From positions 2,358,501 to 2,422,500 of the forward strand of contig NC_080043.1 of NCBI RefSeq assembly GCF_012489685.1: 64,000 nucleotides of DNA, given 5' to 3'. The notes below the pieces were generated by a model. It was not told the origin of the DNA. It was given only the letters and a program-made list of their open reading frames with translations, and made no database searches. How positions within the stretch are numbered: the first letter of the stretch is position 1; each line of letters starts with the position of its first letter. Positions 39,924-52,236 of this stretch are shown here, in pieces. This DNA is from Lotus japonicus. Lineage: Eukaryota; Streptophyta; Magnoliopsida; Fabales; Fabaceae. The translations under genes were made by a program, and so were the position numbers.

Positions 39924-42900
39924 TCATCTGAACACAGTGTTAATAAACTCTTTCAGATTCCTGCAACATACAACTTGCATGTTTTCTATACCTACAGTTC
40001 CTAAAACTTTTTCAACTTGCTTCGGCACTACACACATTCTGTAACCCAGCTTTGCCACTGTGTGTATCCTTTTCTCAATTCTAGGAACCTGTATAAATTA
40101 ATAAACAAACAAACTAGGCTTAGGCTTGATAAAATAAATAAATAACACAACAATTTGTCACATTTAGACTTCATAAATGAAAGAAAAGAGCAGTTCTTTG
40201 GGCCCAGCTTTAGCGGCAATTGGGTCCACAGTGCTGCAATCACAACCTCTCAAGGCATAGGTGAGGATGGGGCAACTAACTTCTCAAAATAATCACTTAA
40301 AGCAACAAAAAAAAAATTGTTTCATAATATATGCCCACAAGGAATTCGAAGGGATTAATTGATATTTTTCCATATAATGCCAGTATGAGAAAAATAAATG
40401 AAATAAAAATACACTTTAAAGGGTAAAATAGAAAAACAAATAATATGTTTTAAAAAGTTATCAATATTAATTGTATTTCGTAATTTGCGTATTTCTTCTC
40501 TTTCTAGAGAGCATTGTTGTTAATTGTGGAAAGCCAAAATCCCACCACACATGACAAATAATGGCGGAAATGAAGGTCATATGGCGGGATATCGGCCATG
40601 GCAGAAAGCCAAAAAAACCGCTACGGCGCTGCTATGGATATTTGATAACACTACTGGAGAGTTTTTTGAAACGGAGGTAGTACTTGACTTTGACGTATGA
40701 AGTTATGTTATTTCAGAACTAAAACCAATTAGTGCATGTTTGAAAAATCCTTCTACAATTGATTTGATACTAAGGCCAAAATCACTTCTGGAGAGAAGAT
40801 GCTAGGTGCTAGAATTGATTTTGAGGAAAGATAAGCAAATGCAAGGAACACTGGTGTTTAATAAATTAATCTCTGCAGTAGTTTCATATCTATTTAGAAA
40901 TATGAAAATGCCACAAAGACAACACATGAGATCTAACAAGCAACTGATCTGAAAATCTCACAAAGATCAGGCTTTTATAGCTGGATGTGCAAATTGGTAT
41001 GATTAAGCCCTTCAATATAGCAGTCAGCACACCAGTATGCTATTGAAGACTCTTAATTGGCCTTTAAATATCATAGTAGCAAATAGCAACATTAAATATT
41101 AAAAAAAACATGCTCACCGTGCGAAGCTCTCCACTAAGGCCAATTTCACCAATGAACGCAATGTCCTTTGGCATAGGGAACTCCAAGAAACTGCGGGGTG
41201 GGGGGAGGAAAAAAGAAGTTATTTAACCAATGATATGAAAAATGAAAAATTGAGAATATTATACTGGCAAAGAAATCATTAGACATTGTCAGAACAAGGA
41301 TGTTCAAATAAATTAGAACACACACCTGCTGCAAATTGCAGCTGCTAAATAAATTAGAACACAAACCTGCTGCAAATTGCAGCTGCTATTGCAAGATCTC
41401 CAGCAGTCTCACTCTCTTCCAATTTCATTCCACCAACAACATTTAAAAACAAAACCTGTTGTACAAAGGCAAGATAAGGAAATAAAATATAATACAAATA
41501 TCAAAAAGGAAATACTTCCAACAGTTACATTATAAGCATTAAACAGACTTGGATGTGACAGAAAATGAGACAACTATTTTGGAAGATAAGAGAATTCACA
41601 AATGAACCATTACAGATTACAAAGACAAGCCAGAAGTGAATATTTATATTTGTTGTGGTTTGCACCTATCAAATGCCTTCTAAGTTCACTGAGCTATCTG
41701 CACACGTAAGTCTAAATTCTCAAACCAAAGATGCAGACCATGCTCATAAGTGTAAAATAGGATGGGTAAAGGATAAGCAATTAGAATTAGGAAAATTTAT
41801 GGTATTACAGTAACAACCCCCCAGCTTACATTTTCTTGGAGATGGAGACCCGCTTGCTTTATAAGAACCTACAGTTCAATGAACAGAGCACTAATCAACT
41901 GAACAAATTTAAATCGCAGTAGATCATATATTTTAAACAAGAAAATAAATATCCCACACAAGCATCCATTTTCTCATTAAGATAGAGTAGAAAAAAATGG
42001 CCAACCAGTGCAATTATGAAAGGAAAGATAGTAAAAACATCAAAAATAACTTACACATTTGATCATATTAGCTCTATTTGTTTGGATCCCAACTAGCTGT
42101 GGAGATGATACAGAGGATTTTGGAAGGCAAAGTGCCTGCAAAATAAATTTGAAAACTAATCTATATAATATCTTTTAAAGGGTGTTGGAGTACAAATAAT
42201 AAAGAGGAACTAGAAGAGTACAAGACACAGATGATGCAAATTCAGGTGTATTCAGAGATCTGTAAAATAGATACATGATGGTAACAGTGTGCTCAACTTG
42301 GTTTGAGGGGAATGGAGGGGAGGGATTTTTCTTAAACTTATCATCAGAGCCCTTTTTATTCCTACAGGAATATACTTTCCCTACTGAGGATTTAAATCAT
42401 TCATAACCTGGTCACAATTTAAGCACAATTCAAATACTGGTAGAGGGTTGCATGACTTGCATCACTCATCTGCAAATCATTTTGTTAATGGGATGCACCA
42501 CTCATCTGGTCTAGTTTTGCTGTGGGTGTATCCTTTAGGGGCAAAGTCAGAGAACACTCCCTCAGATGCCTCTAGTGAGCTTTTTATGGAGGTAAATTTA
42601 TTTCCTGAGACACATTCAGGCTGTTTTGCATTGTCAAGGACTCTTCATTCTATATGTTGTGGGATTAAACTGTTTGCCCCTCACCAATTCCTTGCGGTTG
42701 ATTTTCATTTAACTTCTCCATTCCAGCATGTTGATCCAAGTATCCTAGGCAAGCTGTTTATTCCCTTACTGTCTCTAGCCTTGGAAAATGCATTATCAGA
42801 ATTACTTGTGTTGATTTGCAAACCATTTGATCCGGGAATTTTAGCTGAAAAGTCACTTGTGACTCATGAACCTCTACATGGCTTTCAAGCATACCACTTA

Positions 42901-45900
42901 TGTGAGGTTCAACTGGTTCTCCATTTGTGGTTCTGTTTGGTGAAATTGGAACATCTTCTTCAACATGTCACTCTATGGCAAGGTCACTCTATTGGTGATG
43001 GATTTTTATGGCATAGCATTGTTGTGGACAAGTCCATTGGAACATCTTTGGCAGTTGGACGTGACTCTTGGTCTTATTTCTCTCAATCCCAACTCAAAAT
43101 TCTTGAAATGGAATTGGACAAGACATGTTTGGCTTGGGACCCTTTGGTTTGCTTCAGGACAGAGTTCACTTCACAGACCTTGTACTCCTTTCATGGGCTT
43201 TGGACACATAGCACTACACTTCTTGAGTGGATTCTTATTATTGCTTGGATAGTCTATTTCTCATCCTTGAGGACAAGGATGTTTTCAAGAGGATGGTAAT
43301 AGTAGAGGGTTGCATCCTTAATGGGCTTCTAAAGCTGCATCTCTTATGGGCCTAAAGTAACTAAGCCAATTATAATTAGTTATTACTATTTCTATGTTTA
43401 TTTCTAGTTTGTTATTTAGATTCATGTTCTAGAATATTCTATTACTTAGGATTGTGCCACTTGTAAGGTCACCTTTCATCCCTTAGAGTGGATAGTTAGT
43501 ATAAGTTGTATGGATTCCATTATGAAAGATTAACAAGAAATTTGGCAAAAGCCTTCATTTTATCTTCTTCTCTTAATTTTGTTTTCATTTTCTTTCTTTG
43601 ATTTTGCTTGGTGGGGTTTCTCCCTACCAAATACCTAGATCACAAAATTTTAGTGATTGATTTATCTCAAAAGCTAAAAAGGAAATATAATCTTATTTTC
43701 AATGATAATATTAGATAAACAAACTTATAAATATCAACAGCGATAAAAGAAAATTACCTGAATTTCAATCACGAAAGCTCTTGAACCATCCATTATTACA
43801 GTAATAGCTAACCCAGCTAAAACATCAGAACCAGAGTCTTGTTCCGTGAGAAACATTTCACTGGCATTTGAAACCGCCCGGAATCCTAATTGTGACATCT
43901 CAAAAACTCCAAGCTGTTCACACAAGTCGAAGACAGCATGGATCAAACACCAATTTTTGAAGATCATCATAATTACAGATGGGGGTAAAGTAGAAACCCA
44001 AATACCACAAAGAAATTGAGATAATAGTACAAGAACTTCTTTAATCTCTATTTAGTTGAACTTGTTTACTCTTAGGTCAATGGGATATAATTTTCATTCG
44101 CAGAAGATACGTTTGGGACGGTTGTCAATACTGTATCTTAACACATTTAGATAAAATTCATATAAATTCATTAACTATCTGCATAATTAAATAAGTAGCA
44201 GCACAGTCAGCATAACTAGATAACTGCAAAATTTATATAAGTTCAGCAAATACAAGCAAAATGACCAACAAAATAAACACAGGCAAAACAAATATAGAAA
44301 AGTTCTATCAGAAAAAAGTTCACAAAGAGGTTCATTTTGTATCATACCTCATCAGTGGATCCAAATCGATTTTTTACTGCCCGAAGCATTCGATAGGTAG
44401 TGTACCTCTCACCCTGAGAATTAATATAAGCAATTGGCAAGGAGAAATTTGTAATGAAAACCAGTGATTTCAAGAACCAAACTATAAGTATTAGGCACAT
44501 AAAATGCCAGGCAAACATAACACGAGATTTTAAAGTAATATCATAAAAAACAAATAGCAAGCCTATAAAAAAACAAATAGCAAATATTTATAGAAAATTT
44601 GAGTAGAGATAGCAATATCCATGTGCTGTAACCATAAAAAGTTTCTGGAAGGAATAAAAGAATTGTCACCAAACACCAATGACTATTTCTTCGCTGCTTG
44701 ACCACCGCAAATAGGGCATTCTATGTGGCCTATGTTAGTGTTTTTCCATTTCATATCTTCCTCCTTTTACTTATTACAAATGTGACGTTTTACTATGGAT
44801 CTTTTAATACTGTTTCATCATTACTTGAGGGAGCTTGCATCAAACATGGAAAGGCAGTTGAAAAAAGGTTGGTATTGAACAAAAGACAACTAAGTTTTCC
44901 TCAAACTTCCACAGTTAAATGCATGTTGCTCCCAAACATTAAGGTAGAATCTGCACTGAAAATCAACATGTGATTCGTCCACCATCCCCTTTCTAAAATT
45001 TTATTGTGATTTTGCAAATGCAAAACTGGAAATAGATACCCCTGGTCAAAACTTATTATCTTGCAATGCCACAATATAGTACTTTAAAGGTAGGATATAA
45101 AGGCTTCACAATCTAGGAACAGTCTTATATATCCAAAAGGGTAAGAGAGGCTACAAAAAAAAATGCCAAGTAAACTATAATGATAGGCAGTGGGCAAAAA
45201 CATGTTTGTTAAATATTCAAAGAAGAGCAAGATAACAAGGTACGAACTTCCATATACAAAACAACATCAACAATATGCTCCAAGAGACGAGGCCCCGCTA
45301 TATCCCCAGATTTTGTCACATGTCCAATCTGAAATTTGAAACAACAAGAAAAGTTTAAAAAAATATAAATTAACTTACGCACAAACAATACTAATCATAT
45401 GAGCTTTTAGGATCATAAAGAGAGTATAAAAAGGCATTCCCATTTTTTCCAAAACAGCATATGAAAATAATTGTTGGCTGACTAAGGAGATTAAGCGAGG
45501 ACTAGGACAACAAAGGAAATTCTCTGAGCTCAATGACAGCTTCCCCTAACAATAAGAATCCCTTTGTGCCGGACTCCTTTGCTGGCTCCAGAAAATCGCA
45601 CAACTCCATCCAACATTCCTCTGACATTCTCTTATCAAATCAGTGAGACTCAATGGGAAAAAAAATCCTGTAATGGAAATTCAAGTTGAAGGTGTTCTTC
45701 AAGGTCACAAGCGTCATAGTGAATCCAAGGATTCCTCTGTTTTTCTCTCGAAATCGGATTGTGATCTTGGTGAAGTGAATCCAAGCTACACTGCATGGGA
45801 GGACAAGACTCCCTGCTTTACACATGGCTTCTCTTCCTTCCTCGTGCCCTTGCTTGTCACCATTCATGGCAAGTGTGAGATAGTGTTCATGAGTACTTTC

Positions 45901-48900
45901 ACAATCTGACGCAGACTCGGTCATGGGCCTCACGGCAACTTCGACTTGAGTTGCAATCCATTTCCAAAGGAGGCCGCTTAATTTCTTAACTTCTCTCACC
46001 ATTCAGGCCATTGTTGATGCACTTTCATCAATTGTGATGATGTGATCTGATTCCTCTTCGTGTGTGTTTTGACATTATCATTGAATCTCTTCCCGCCAAG
46101 TATGATCCTGATGTTGCAGCCATCAATTGAGAAATCTTACCTCCATGAGTGAGTCAGAGTCACAACTACTTGTGCTGAAGCTTGATTGGAGCATAACAAG
46201 AAGGATACCTTCGGATTGTTTTTCGTATCCCTCTCTTTTTATCTCTTCTCTTTCTCTCTTCTTGCTTATTTTTCAGTTTTAAATATTCAAAAATATAAAA
46301 ATTACTCCTATCCTCCCCCTTTTACCTTATGGCTGCTTTTAGGATTTTTCAAATCCCAACACAAACTCAGGATGTTTGATAAATAGATGTTTGATAAATA
46401 TAGTGTTGCTTCCCAACCCAGAGTTTGGAGGGGGCATGTCAGTGTATTAGTAGTGCCTCGGTTATATTGTGCTACACTAGTGACAGCTGAATGTCTTCAG
46501 TTCAATTAGTGAAATCAATTAACATATTCAGTTGTTCATTCTATATTCTATTAACTGCAGAAATGGATAAAACTCGCTATCTAAATATAATTCAAAAAAA
46601 TTGATAGAGCATGCATGCTCACCAAAAGAACTGGGATGTTTGTTGTTTTTGCAAATCGCATCAAAGCCCAAGTACACTCCTTCACCTGTCACACACCTGT
46701 AAAAGTCATGTACCACAGAAACACCATTTGACTGAAAATAACAGTTATAGTTAATGGATTTTGACAGCTGTTGATTAAGGAGCAGATTAGAACAATAAGG
46801 TGGGGCAAGAGAAAGTAGATCATTCGTCTCAGCAACTAAATTAACCAATTAAATAATTTTAGCAACATAAAATTACTAATCATGAGTATATCCTTGTTTA
46901 AAAAAGCCTTTGTTTGACAACAACCAATACAAGAAAGACGAAGTTAGTGTGGAAAAAAAGTAGAGTTAATAAATATCAATAGATAAACTTCAAAAATATA
47001 TCACCTGACATCATTTCAAAAATTCCAAGATGAAAACATAGCACACTGCAGCTAAAACATCCAACGTAAATTTAAAATATATTTAGGGTATGTTTAGGAT
47101 GGAGAGTTTTGGAGGGAAAGTGAGGAGAGCGTAAATTTTTTACTGTTAATATGCATTCTCTAATTTGATAATTTTTTAACATGGAATAAATAAAATGATA
47201 CTCCCTCTGTTACTTACGAACTGTCCAGAAATAGAAGAAACACATATTAAGAAATGCAATTAATTTTGTTAACTTTAAGAAAGATATTATTTGTTTTCCT
47301 ATTTTACCCTTTAAAATGTATTTTATCTCTTCTAATTTATTCTTCTCACAAGGGCATTATATGAAAAAACATCCGTTAATGCTCTCTTGATATTCTTTTT
47401 TTTTTTGCTCCATCGGAAAACGCTCTCTTGATATTCTAAGTGGACAGATATATAAAAACAATTTTTATTAAGTTGACAGTTAATAAGGAATAGAGGTAGT
47501 AGATTAGCATAAATTTAATGTCCTAACTTTTGTTCATTTAGTAAACATTATATACCTCTCAATTTAAAAATAAAAAATTGCTCCCTCCCATTTTCTCCAA
47601 AACCCTCCAAACAAGCATACCCTTAGGGAATTAAATTTGGTGGACTGAAAACCTGCACAGGCCCTCCAGCACTAGCTGCTATTGCTTTCGAATAAACAGT
47701 TTGTATTGAATCAACAACCAGAGCACGCGGGGAAAGAGACTGTGCTTTCTTCAATAGATCCTGACATCATGGAGAAAACAATAAAAGATAAGACAATTAG
47801 TGAGACTTGATTATAATTAAAGCAATTAAGAGCAACGTTCTAAGTGAAACAAACTCCAGGATAGTTCAAAGACAATAACTTTTTGATGAAAATTCAAGTA
47901 TTAAAATAAATAATAAAGCAGGAAAAATGGCAGCAGAAAAACCAATACAGAGAACCCAAGACAATACCTCAATATCAGTACTGGAATATAAATAAATATC
48001 AGATTTAATCCCAAGGCGATCTGCTCTGTGGCCAATTTGCTGAAGGCTCTGTGTCACATAAAAGAAATCATCATTCTCATCAATGGCATCCAAACGAAGG
48101 AGAAGATAGAAGGTCAGACCACAGAAATATTAAAAAGGCGTAGAAGAGCTTCGATCAGTTAGATACTTAGATTAATAGTGGGTTTTCATGGTTAGTGTTT
48201 TCAGTGAAGTGAATGTTTTCAACCTGAAATAGATCTAAAAGCATGTCAGAAACCGGTGAGAAAATGGGTCTTTCTGATTCAGGTCGCGAACCAAGATCCT
48301 ATGTTCAAGATCATGATCCCAGTTGCGATGGTACCAATTTCTGATCTTACATGCGACCTTAATTGGAGAAGGCTTCTAGGCCGAGGCTCGTAGATCACGC
48401 AATCTTACTATCAACATGGTCATTTTGACAAAATGGCATGCTCTGAAGTTATTTGTGTGTGTGACAGAAGTTAAAAAGATTAAGAAAAAAAACTCCAATT
48501 ACAAATTAAAAGAATCATATGACAATGAGCTTATTGATGGAAAGCATAATTTAAAACTATTTAGGGGTGTATTAAAAGCGAACCTCTTCACCAGAGACAT
48601 ATACAACTGGAGAAGCTTCACCACCCTTGTGCCCATCTGCTATCATTGCTGCCACCTTCCAATCCAATGTCACAATTAAACCAAGCACTAATGACCGTTG
48701 ACAAATCCATAAAAAATGTTGATCATTGGACATTTAAATCCAGTTTCACCATCCAAATAAAATCCATACCTGCAACAACAATGTACTCTTCCCAACACCA
48801 GGATCACCGCTAACTAAAGTCAAAGAGCCTTCAAAACCACAATTATAGATAAAATTAAGAAAAAAATTCCATGAATAATCAAATTTGTTATGTGCCAAAA

Positions 48901-50417
48901 CATCCAGCAAGCTGAATTAGGAAAGATTTTATAACTTTCCAGACGATCAGCTAGAAGTATTCAAGCACAGATTCAGTATATACAGTAGCTCTCAAATTTG
49001 TCCCATCCACAAAACAGACATTGCCAAGGCAGAAAATTTACTCAAAGCATTAGGCTTCATTAAATTAGAGTTCTGATAAATGCCCACAGTCATAGCAGAT
49101 AAACTAAACTTGATGAAATTTATGAAGAATGGAATGTTTATACAATTCTTACCAGATGTATTTCTAACTTCTAAGTGAAAAAAAGTGTTAAATAATGCAT
49201 CTGATAACTCTGGCCTGACTTATCCAACAAACCCCGACAAACATGGAGAAGGAAAAAGAAATACAATAATCTCAACAGCTACTGCTATATCACTATAGAT
49301 AAGTAAGTTGGACTAAACCTGGTACAAGACCACCACCAAGCACTCTGGAAACTTCATCTCCAAAAGGACCAGACCTGATAACAAACAGAACTACAAAGTA
49401 TAAAACTTGAGAACCACCACACAAGTTTTGTTGAAGATCAAATGCTCTGGCACACACCAAGTCCTTCTAGTTAACTCACTCACAAAAAGATGACAACTTT
49501 TTATAGAAACAATCTGTTAATAAGTAGAAATGTAGAATTATTAGTGTAGATTTTGATTACGCAGACATCGAACTGACTTCCCCAAATCAGAAAATACATT
49601 TTTTTTAATAAAAATTAAAAACAAATATAATTGTCTCTCCAACAGAGCATAGTATGATTGGATGTCAGTGCAAAATTGCAGTGGATCACAATTAAACCCT
49701 AATAAGCACTTGCAAACCTCAATGTTAGTTTTATTTATTTTAACTACTCCACAAAATTTGAATCAACACTTAGTTACAAACTACATAGAAAAGCTCCAAA
49801 CCAAATACTACATGATCTGAAAAAATGGGAACTCACAAAGGAATTCTCCAATCCTGCTGATTAAATCCTCGGTTAACCTCGCCTAATTTCATGGGCCGCA
49901 ACTGATCCGGTCTCTGCGGGAGCCACGAGCCCACAACATCAGCTAACCAATTTCTAGCCTTGTCATCAGCATCACCTAACTTGGGCTCATGAAACACTTT
50001 CATAGTGCCAACCATGTCGCACGAGGCGCAAGTCCCCCACCATTGCCCTGCTTCATGGCCACAGTTAATACAAACCCACTGAGTTTTCACCTTCCCAGAT
50101 TTCCTCCCCACTCCTCCTCCACCCTGCACCTTCTTCACCCTCCCAGTTGGGGTTGGATTCTCCCGCGGAATGTCTTCTACTTCAGTGTCACTGTGATCAC
50201 TTGGGGTTGGCTTTCCAACTTTGGCGTCACTGTGATCATTTGGTCTTTGCTGCGCAACTGGGGGGTCAAAAATGCCGCCGTAACTGCTCCAACCGGTGCC
50301 CTTATTGTCGGCGTCGCTGGTTGAAGAAAAGGGGTGGGAAAAGAGAGATGAAATGCAGCGTTTGGGGTGGAGGAGGTGGTGCTTGTGTTGGATGAAGATG
50401 GTTCTGAGGAGTCTCAT
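39924..50417 (-). CDS. RADA: RadA/Sms-like DNA repair ATPase, organellar
   Basis: Exons in gene order: 50417-49837, 49374-49319, 48828-48770, 48655-48584, 48048-47968, 47760-47653, 46685-46623, 45328-45248, 44413-44348, 43913-43758, 42135-42055, 41868-41830, 41455-41367, 41190-41118, 40088-39924; 589 aa. The Arg/His-rich, acid-poor start ([16 protein letters not shown]...) suggests an organelle presequence. A start at 50519 would add 34 hydrophobic residues and is less likely. Domains: C4 zinc finger (Cys116, 119, 130, 133), Walker [10 protein letters not shown] (220-228), DSIQTVY Walker B region, RadA KNRFG motif (381-385), and a C-terminal Lon-like domain with EIGLSGELR. Plant RADA promotes branch migration in organellar recombination. 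All key motifs are intact. Convergent with PFK. Confidence 0.93.
40512..40653. mobile_element. hAT-like MITE in the last RadA intron
   Basis: Lies between CTAGAGAG (40504-40511) and CTGGAGAG (40654-40661), an 8-bp duplication with one change. Ends CATTGTTGTTAA and TTGATAACACTA are partly inverted. The interior, with GGCGG/CCGC-type motifs, recalls the element in the IQD intron. Confidence 0.45.
41306..41387. repeat. 41-bp tandem duplication spanning a RadA splice donor
   Basis: Positions 41306-41346 and 41347-41387 are nearly identical. The second copy contains the last 21 nt of RadA exon 13 and its donor (minus strand AG/GTTTGT). The first copy is a duplicate of that exon end and donor (AG/GTGTGT) lying 41 bp into the intron. 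Confidence 0.8.
42438..43629 (+). mobile_element. Internally deleted LTR retroelement in a RadA intron
   Basis: The 3' LTR runs 43294-43629 (TGGTAATAG...CCCTACCA, 336 bp). Only the first bases of the 5' LTR remain (TGGTAGAGGGTTGCAT at 42438). AATAC flanks both sides (42433-42437 and 43630-43634), a perfect 5-bp duplication. Between them is a 283-codon frame (42448-43299) that is retroelement-internal sequence, ending near a GAGGACAAGGATG phrase familiar from plant polyprotein ends. It is in sense opposite to RadA and sits inside an intron. Confidence 0.75.
45630..46485 (+). mobile_element. Copia-type retrotransposon fragment in a RadA intron
   Basis: A short frame near 45640 reads [17 protein letters not shown], like the start of a copia Gag (UBN2) domain, and then degenerates. 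At 46421-46436 a purine tract GAGTTTGGAGGGGGCA is followed by TGTCAGTGTATTAG...TGACA (46437-46485), which looks like a polypurine tract and a remnant LTR. There is no RT or integrase. Left border unclear. Confidence 0.5.
47202..47500. mobile_element. Degenerate Stowaway-like MITE in a RadA intron
   Basis: Left end CTCCCTCTGTTACTTACGAA and right end TTAATAAGGAATAGAGGTAG are partial inverted copies about 300 bp apart, flanked by TA. The GAACTGTCC and GGACAG/GACAG motifs support the pairing. Considerably decayed. Confidence 0.5.
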
Positions 50418-51027
50418 GATATAGTGAAATTTGATGCTCACAACAAGATGAAGAAGAAGAAGAAGAAATCTGAACTTGAAAATTTGGTGTGCAGAGAAAA
50501 CCCAAGTTGGTTTTGTCACATTTGCATAAACCCTCTGGTTACTGTTTCTAGGGTTTATGCCATGGCAGTGGACAAAATCAATCAGCAGGTTCTGCTCGGA
50601 AATGAACCGCGCCAGGGCTCCAAGAGTTCAAATTATAATTGTACGAGGCACGAGGTGTTCCACTTGTAGCCTGTTGTATTTAAATAGAATTTTGAGGGTG
50701 AAGTATGTTTTTTATTTTATAGAAAATCAGCAAATTTTTAATATACACGGGAGTGCTCTCATTTCTTTGTCAAAATATTCCCGGCGTGCGGCTCTCCTAG
50801 GGTTTGGGAAAAAGAGTCAACGTCAAGGGTTTAACACCAAAGTTGACGGCGGCGGTCAAGAACCACGACGGCAGTCAGCGAACCAGGCGTGTGTGGTGCG
50901 AGCGACGTACGAGGAGATTACTACTCTTATTAGACTGTGATCCCACGGTCTGTCTTGTTGTTTCCTGTCAAACGGTGTGCATAAGTCCTTGCTATTTCAA
51001 GCATCACTACTTCTGCAACGTGCGATT

Positions 51028-52236
51028 ATGGAAAGGCTGCATGATATCATCCTGGAAGGGGATGAAACAGAGGTGTTGGACGTGGGGGCCCTGGAGGTGG
51101 ATCCGGCGCTGGAGGACGACGTGTGGCTACTCGGGAAGGTTCTAACCAAGGCAAGGGTAAGCGCTGGGCCTTTCCGGGCAGCGCTGCAACCATTGTGGCA
51201 GTCGCGAAACTGTGAAGAGATCCGGCAGGTGGGCGCTAACCTGTTCTCCTTCAGATTCAAAAAGACTAAAGATAGGGACCTTGTCCTTAAATCTGGACCA
51301 TGGTTCTTTGATCGCCACATGTTGGCGCTGAATGTGTTTGACGTGAATGCCAATCCCGTGGATATACCGATGACCCAGATACCCTTCTGGGTACAAGTTC
51401 ACGGTCTCCCTTACACCTTTCAGACTGAGAAGGTTGCTCGCTCTCTTGCTGGAAATTTTGCTGGGTTTCTAGATTGGGATCGGAGGCGCAGCGGAGAATG
51501 TCTTAGAATCCGAGTGTGGGTGAGCCTTGATCAACCACTGAGGAAAGGGAAACTGGTAGCCGCATGGGGGAAGCCACCTTACACGGCTGTTTTTAAATAT
51601 GAAAAGCTTCACAACTTCTGCTTCAGGTGTGGTCGCCTAGACCACTTGGATAACGATTGCATGCTTGCGGGAGTGGGTGAGGGTGGACAACAGAAGTTTG
51701 GGGCGTGGATGAGGGCACGCATACCGGGTGGCCAACGCGAAGGTGGCGGAAATAATGACAATAGGTACCGTGGTGATGGGAACTCGAATCATGGAGGAAG
51801 GGAACGTGATCATCACCAACTGGCAAGGAACCCGAGAGAGAATGGGAATAATGTGAACCAGAACGTGAAAGACAAGGCAGAAGGAGGAAAAAACAAAGGG
51901 AAGTCACCAATTGAGGAGTTGGAGGATGAGTTCCTAGATGACCTGATTGAAAATGAGGTGGCACCAAGTGATTCTGAGTTCAACACCAAGATTATGAAGG
52001 AGGCAGAAGACTTTTTGAATGAGACAGAGAACGTGAAGACAAGGATGGGTGGTATTCATATTGGGGGTGCCTCTCATGGTAACAATAATGATCAGTACAG
52101 TAGGAAGCGGCCAAGTGGTTCCTCTTCAACACAAGGCGGCATAAAATCAAGCATCTCACCTCCCTTGAAGAGGCTTAATACTGATAGTGGATTGGGCTCG
52201 GCGGCGGCTGCGGGACAGCCCCGCCAACCTCAATGA
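51028..52236 (+). CDS. LINE ORF1: DUF4283 and zinc-knuckle protein
   Basis: 402 codons from the first ATG. The GTG-initiated extension to 50977 is not needed. Residues about 30-200 match the DUF4283 domain of plant LINE ORF1 proteins (VLKSGPWFFDRHMLAL, PFWVQVHGLP). A CCHC knuckle CFRCGRLDHLDNDC follows, then a Gly/Asn/Arg-rich tail. ORF1 proteins bind element RNA and act as chaperones. The TGA overlaps the ATG of ORF2 in ATGA (52233-52236), so ORF2 may be reached by reinitiation. Confidence 0.88.
   Translation: MERLHDIILEGDETEVLDVGALEVDPALEDDVWLLGKVLTKARVSAGPFRAALQPLWQSRNCEEIRQVGANLFSFRFKKTKDRDLVLKSGPWFFDRHMLALNVFDVNANPVDIPMTQIPFWVQVHGLPYTFQTEKVARSLAGNFAGFLDWDRRRSGECLRIRVWVSLDQPLRKGKLVAAWGKPPYTAVFKYEKLHNFCFRCGRLDHLDNDCMLAGVGEGGQQKFGAWMRARIPGGQREGGGNNDNRYRGDGNSNHGGRERDHHQLARNPRENGNNVNQNVKDKAEGGKNKGKSPIEELEDEFLDDLIENEVAPSDSEFNTKIMKEAEDFLNETENVKTRMGGIHIGGASHGNNNDQYSRKRPSGSSSTQGGIKSSISPPLKRLNTDSGLGSAAAAGQPRQPQ

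Noticed and set aside
42448..43299. 283-codon open frame as a host gene
   Set aside because: It lies between the remnant 5' end and the 3' LTR of an insertion with a 5-bp target duplication, inside a RadA intron, and has no host-protein character.
50302..50395. Frames on the plus strand opposite RadA exon 1
   Set aside because: They are mirror readings of the RadA N-terminal coding region and its leader.
50418..50519. Upstream start for RadA at 50519
   Set aside because: It would add 34 hydrophobic residues before the Arg/His-rich presequence, and the codon at 50415-50417 gives a typical organelle-targeting start.
50977..51027. GTG start for LINE ORF1
   Set aside because: The first ATG at 51028 already precedes the whole DUF4283 domain.
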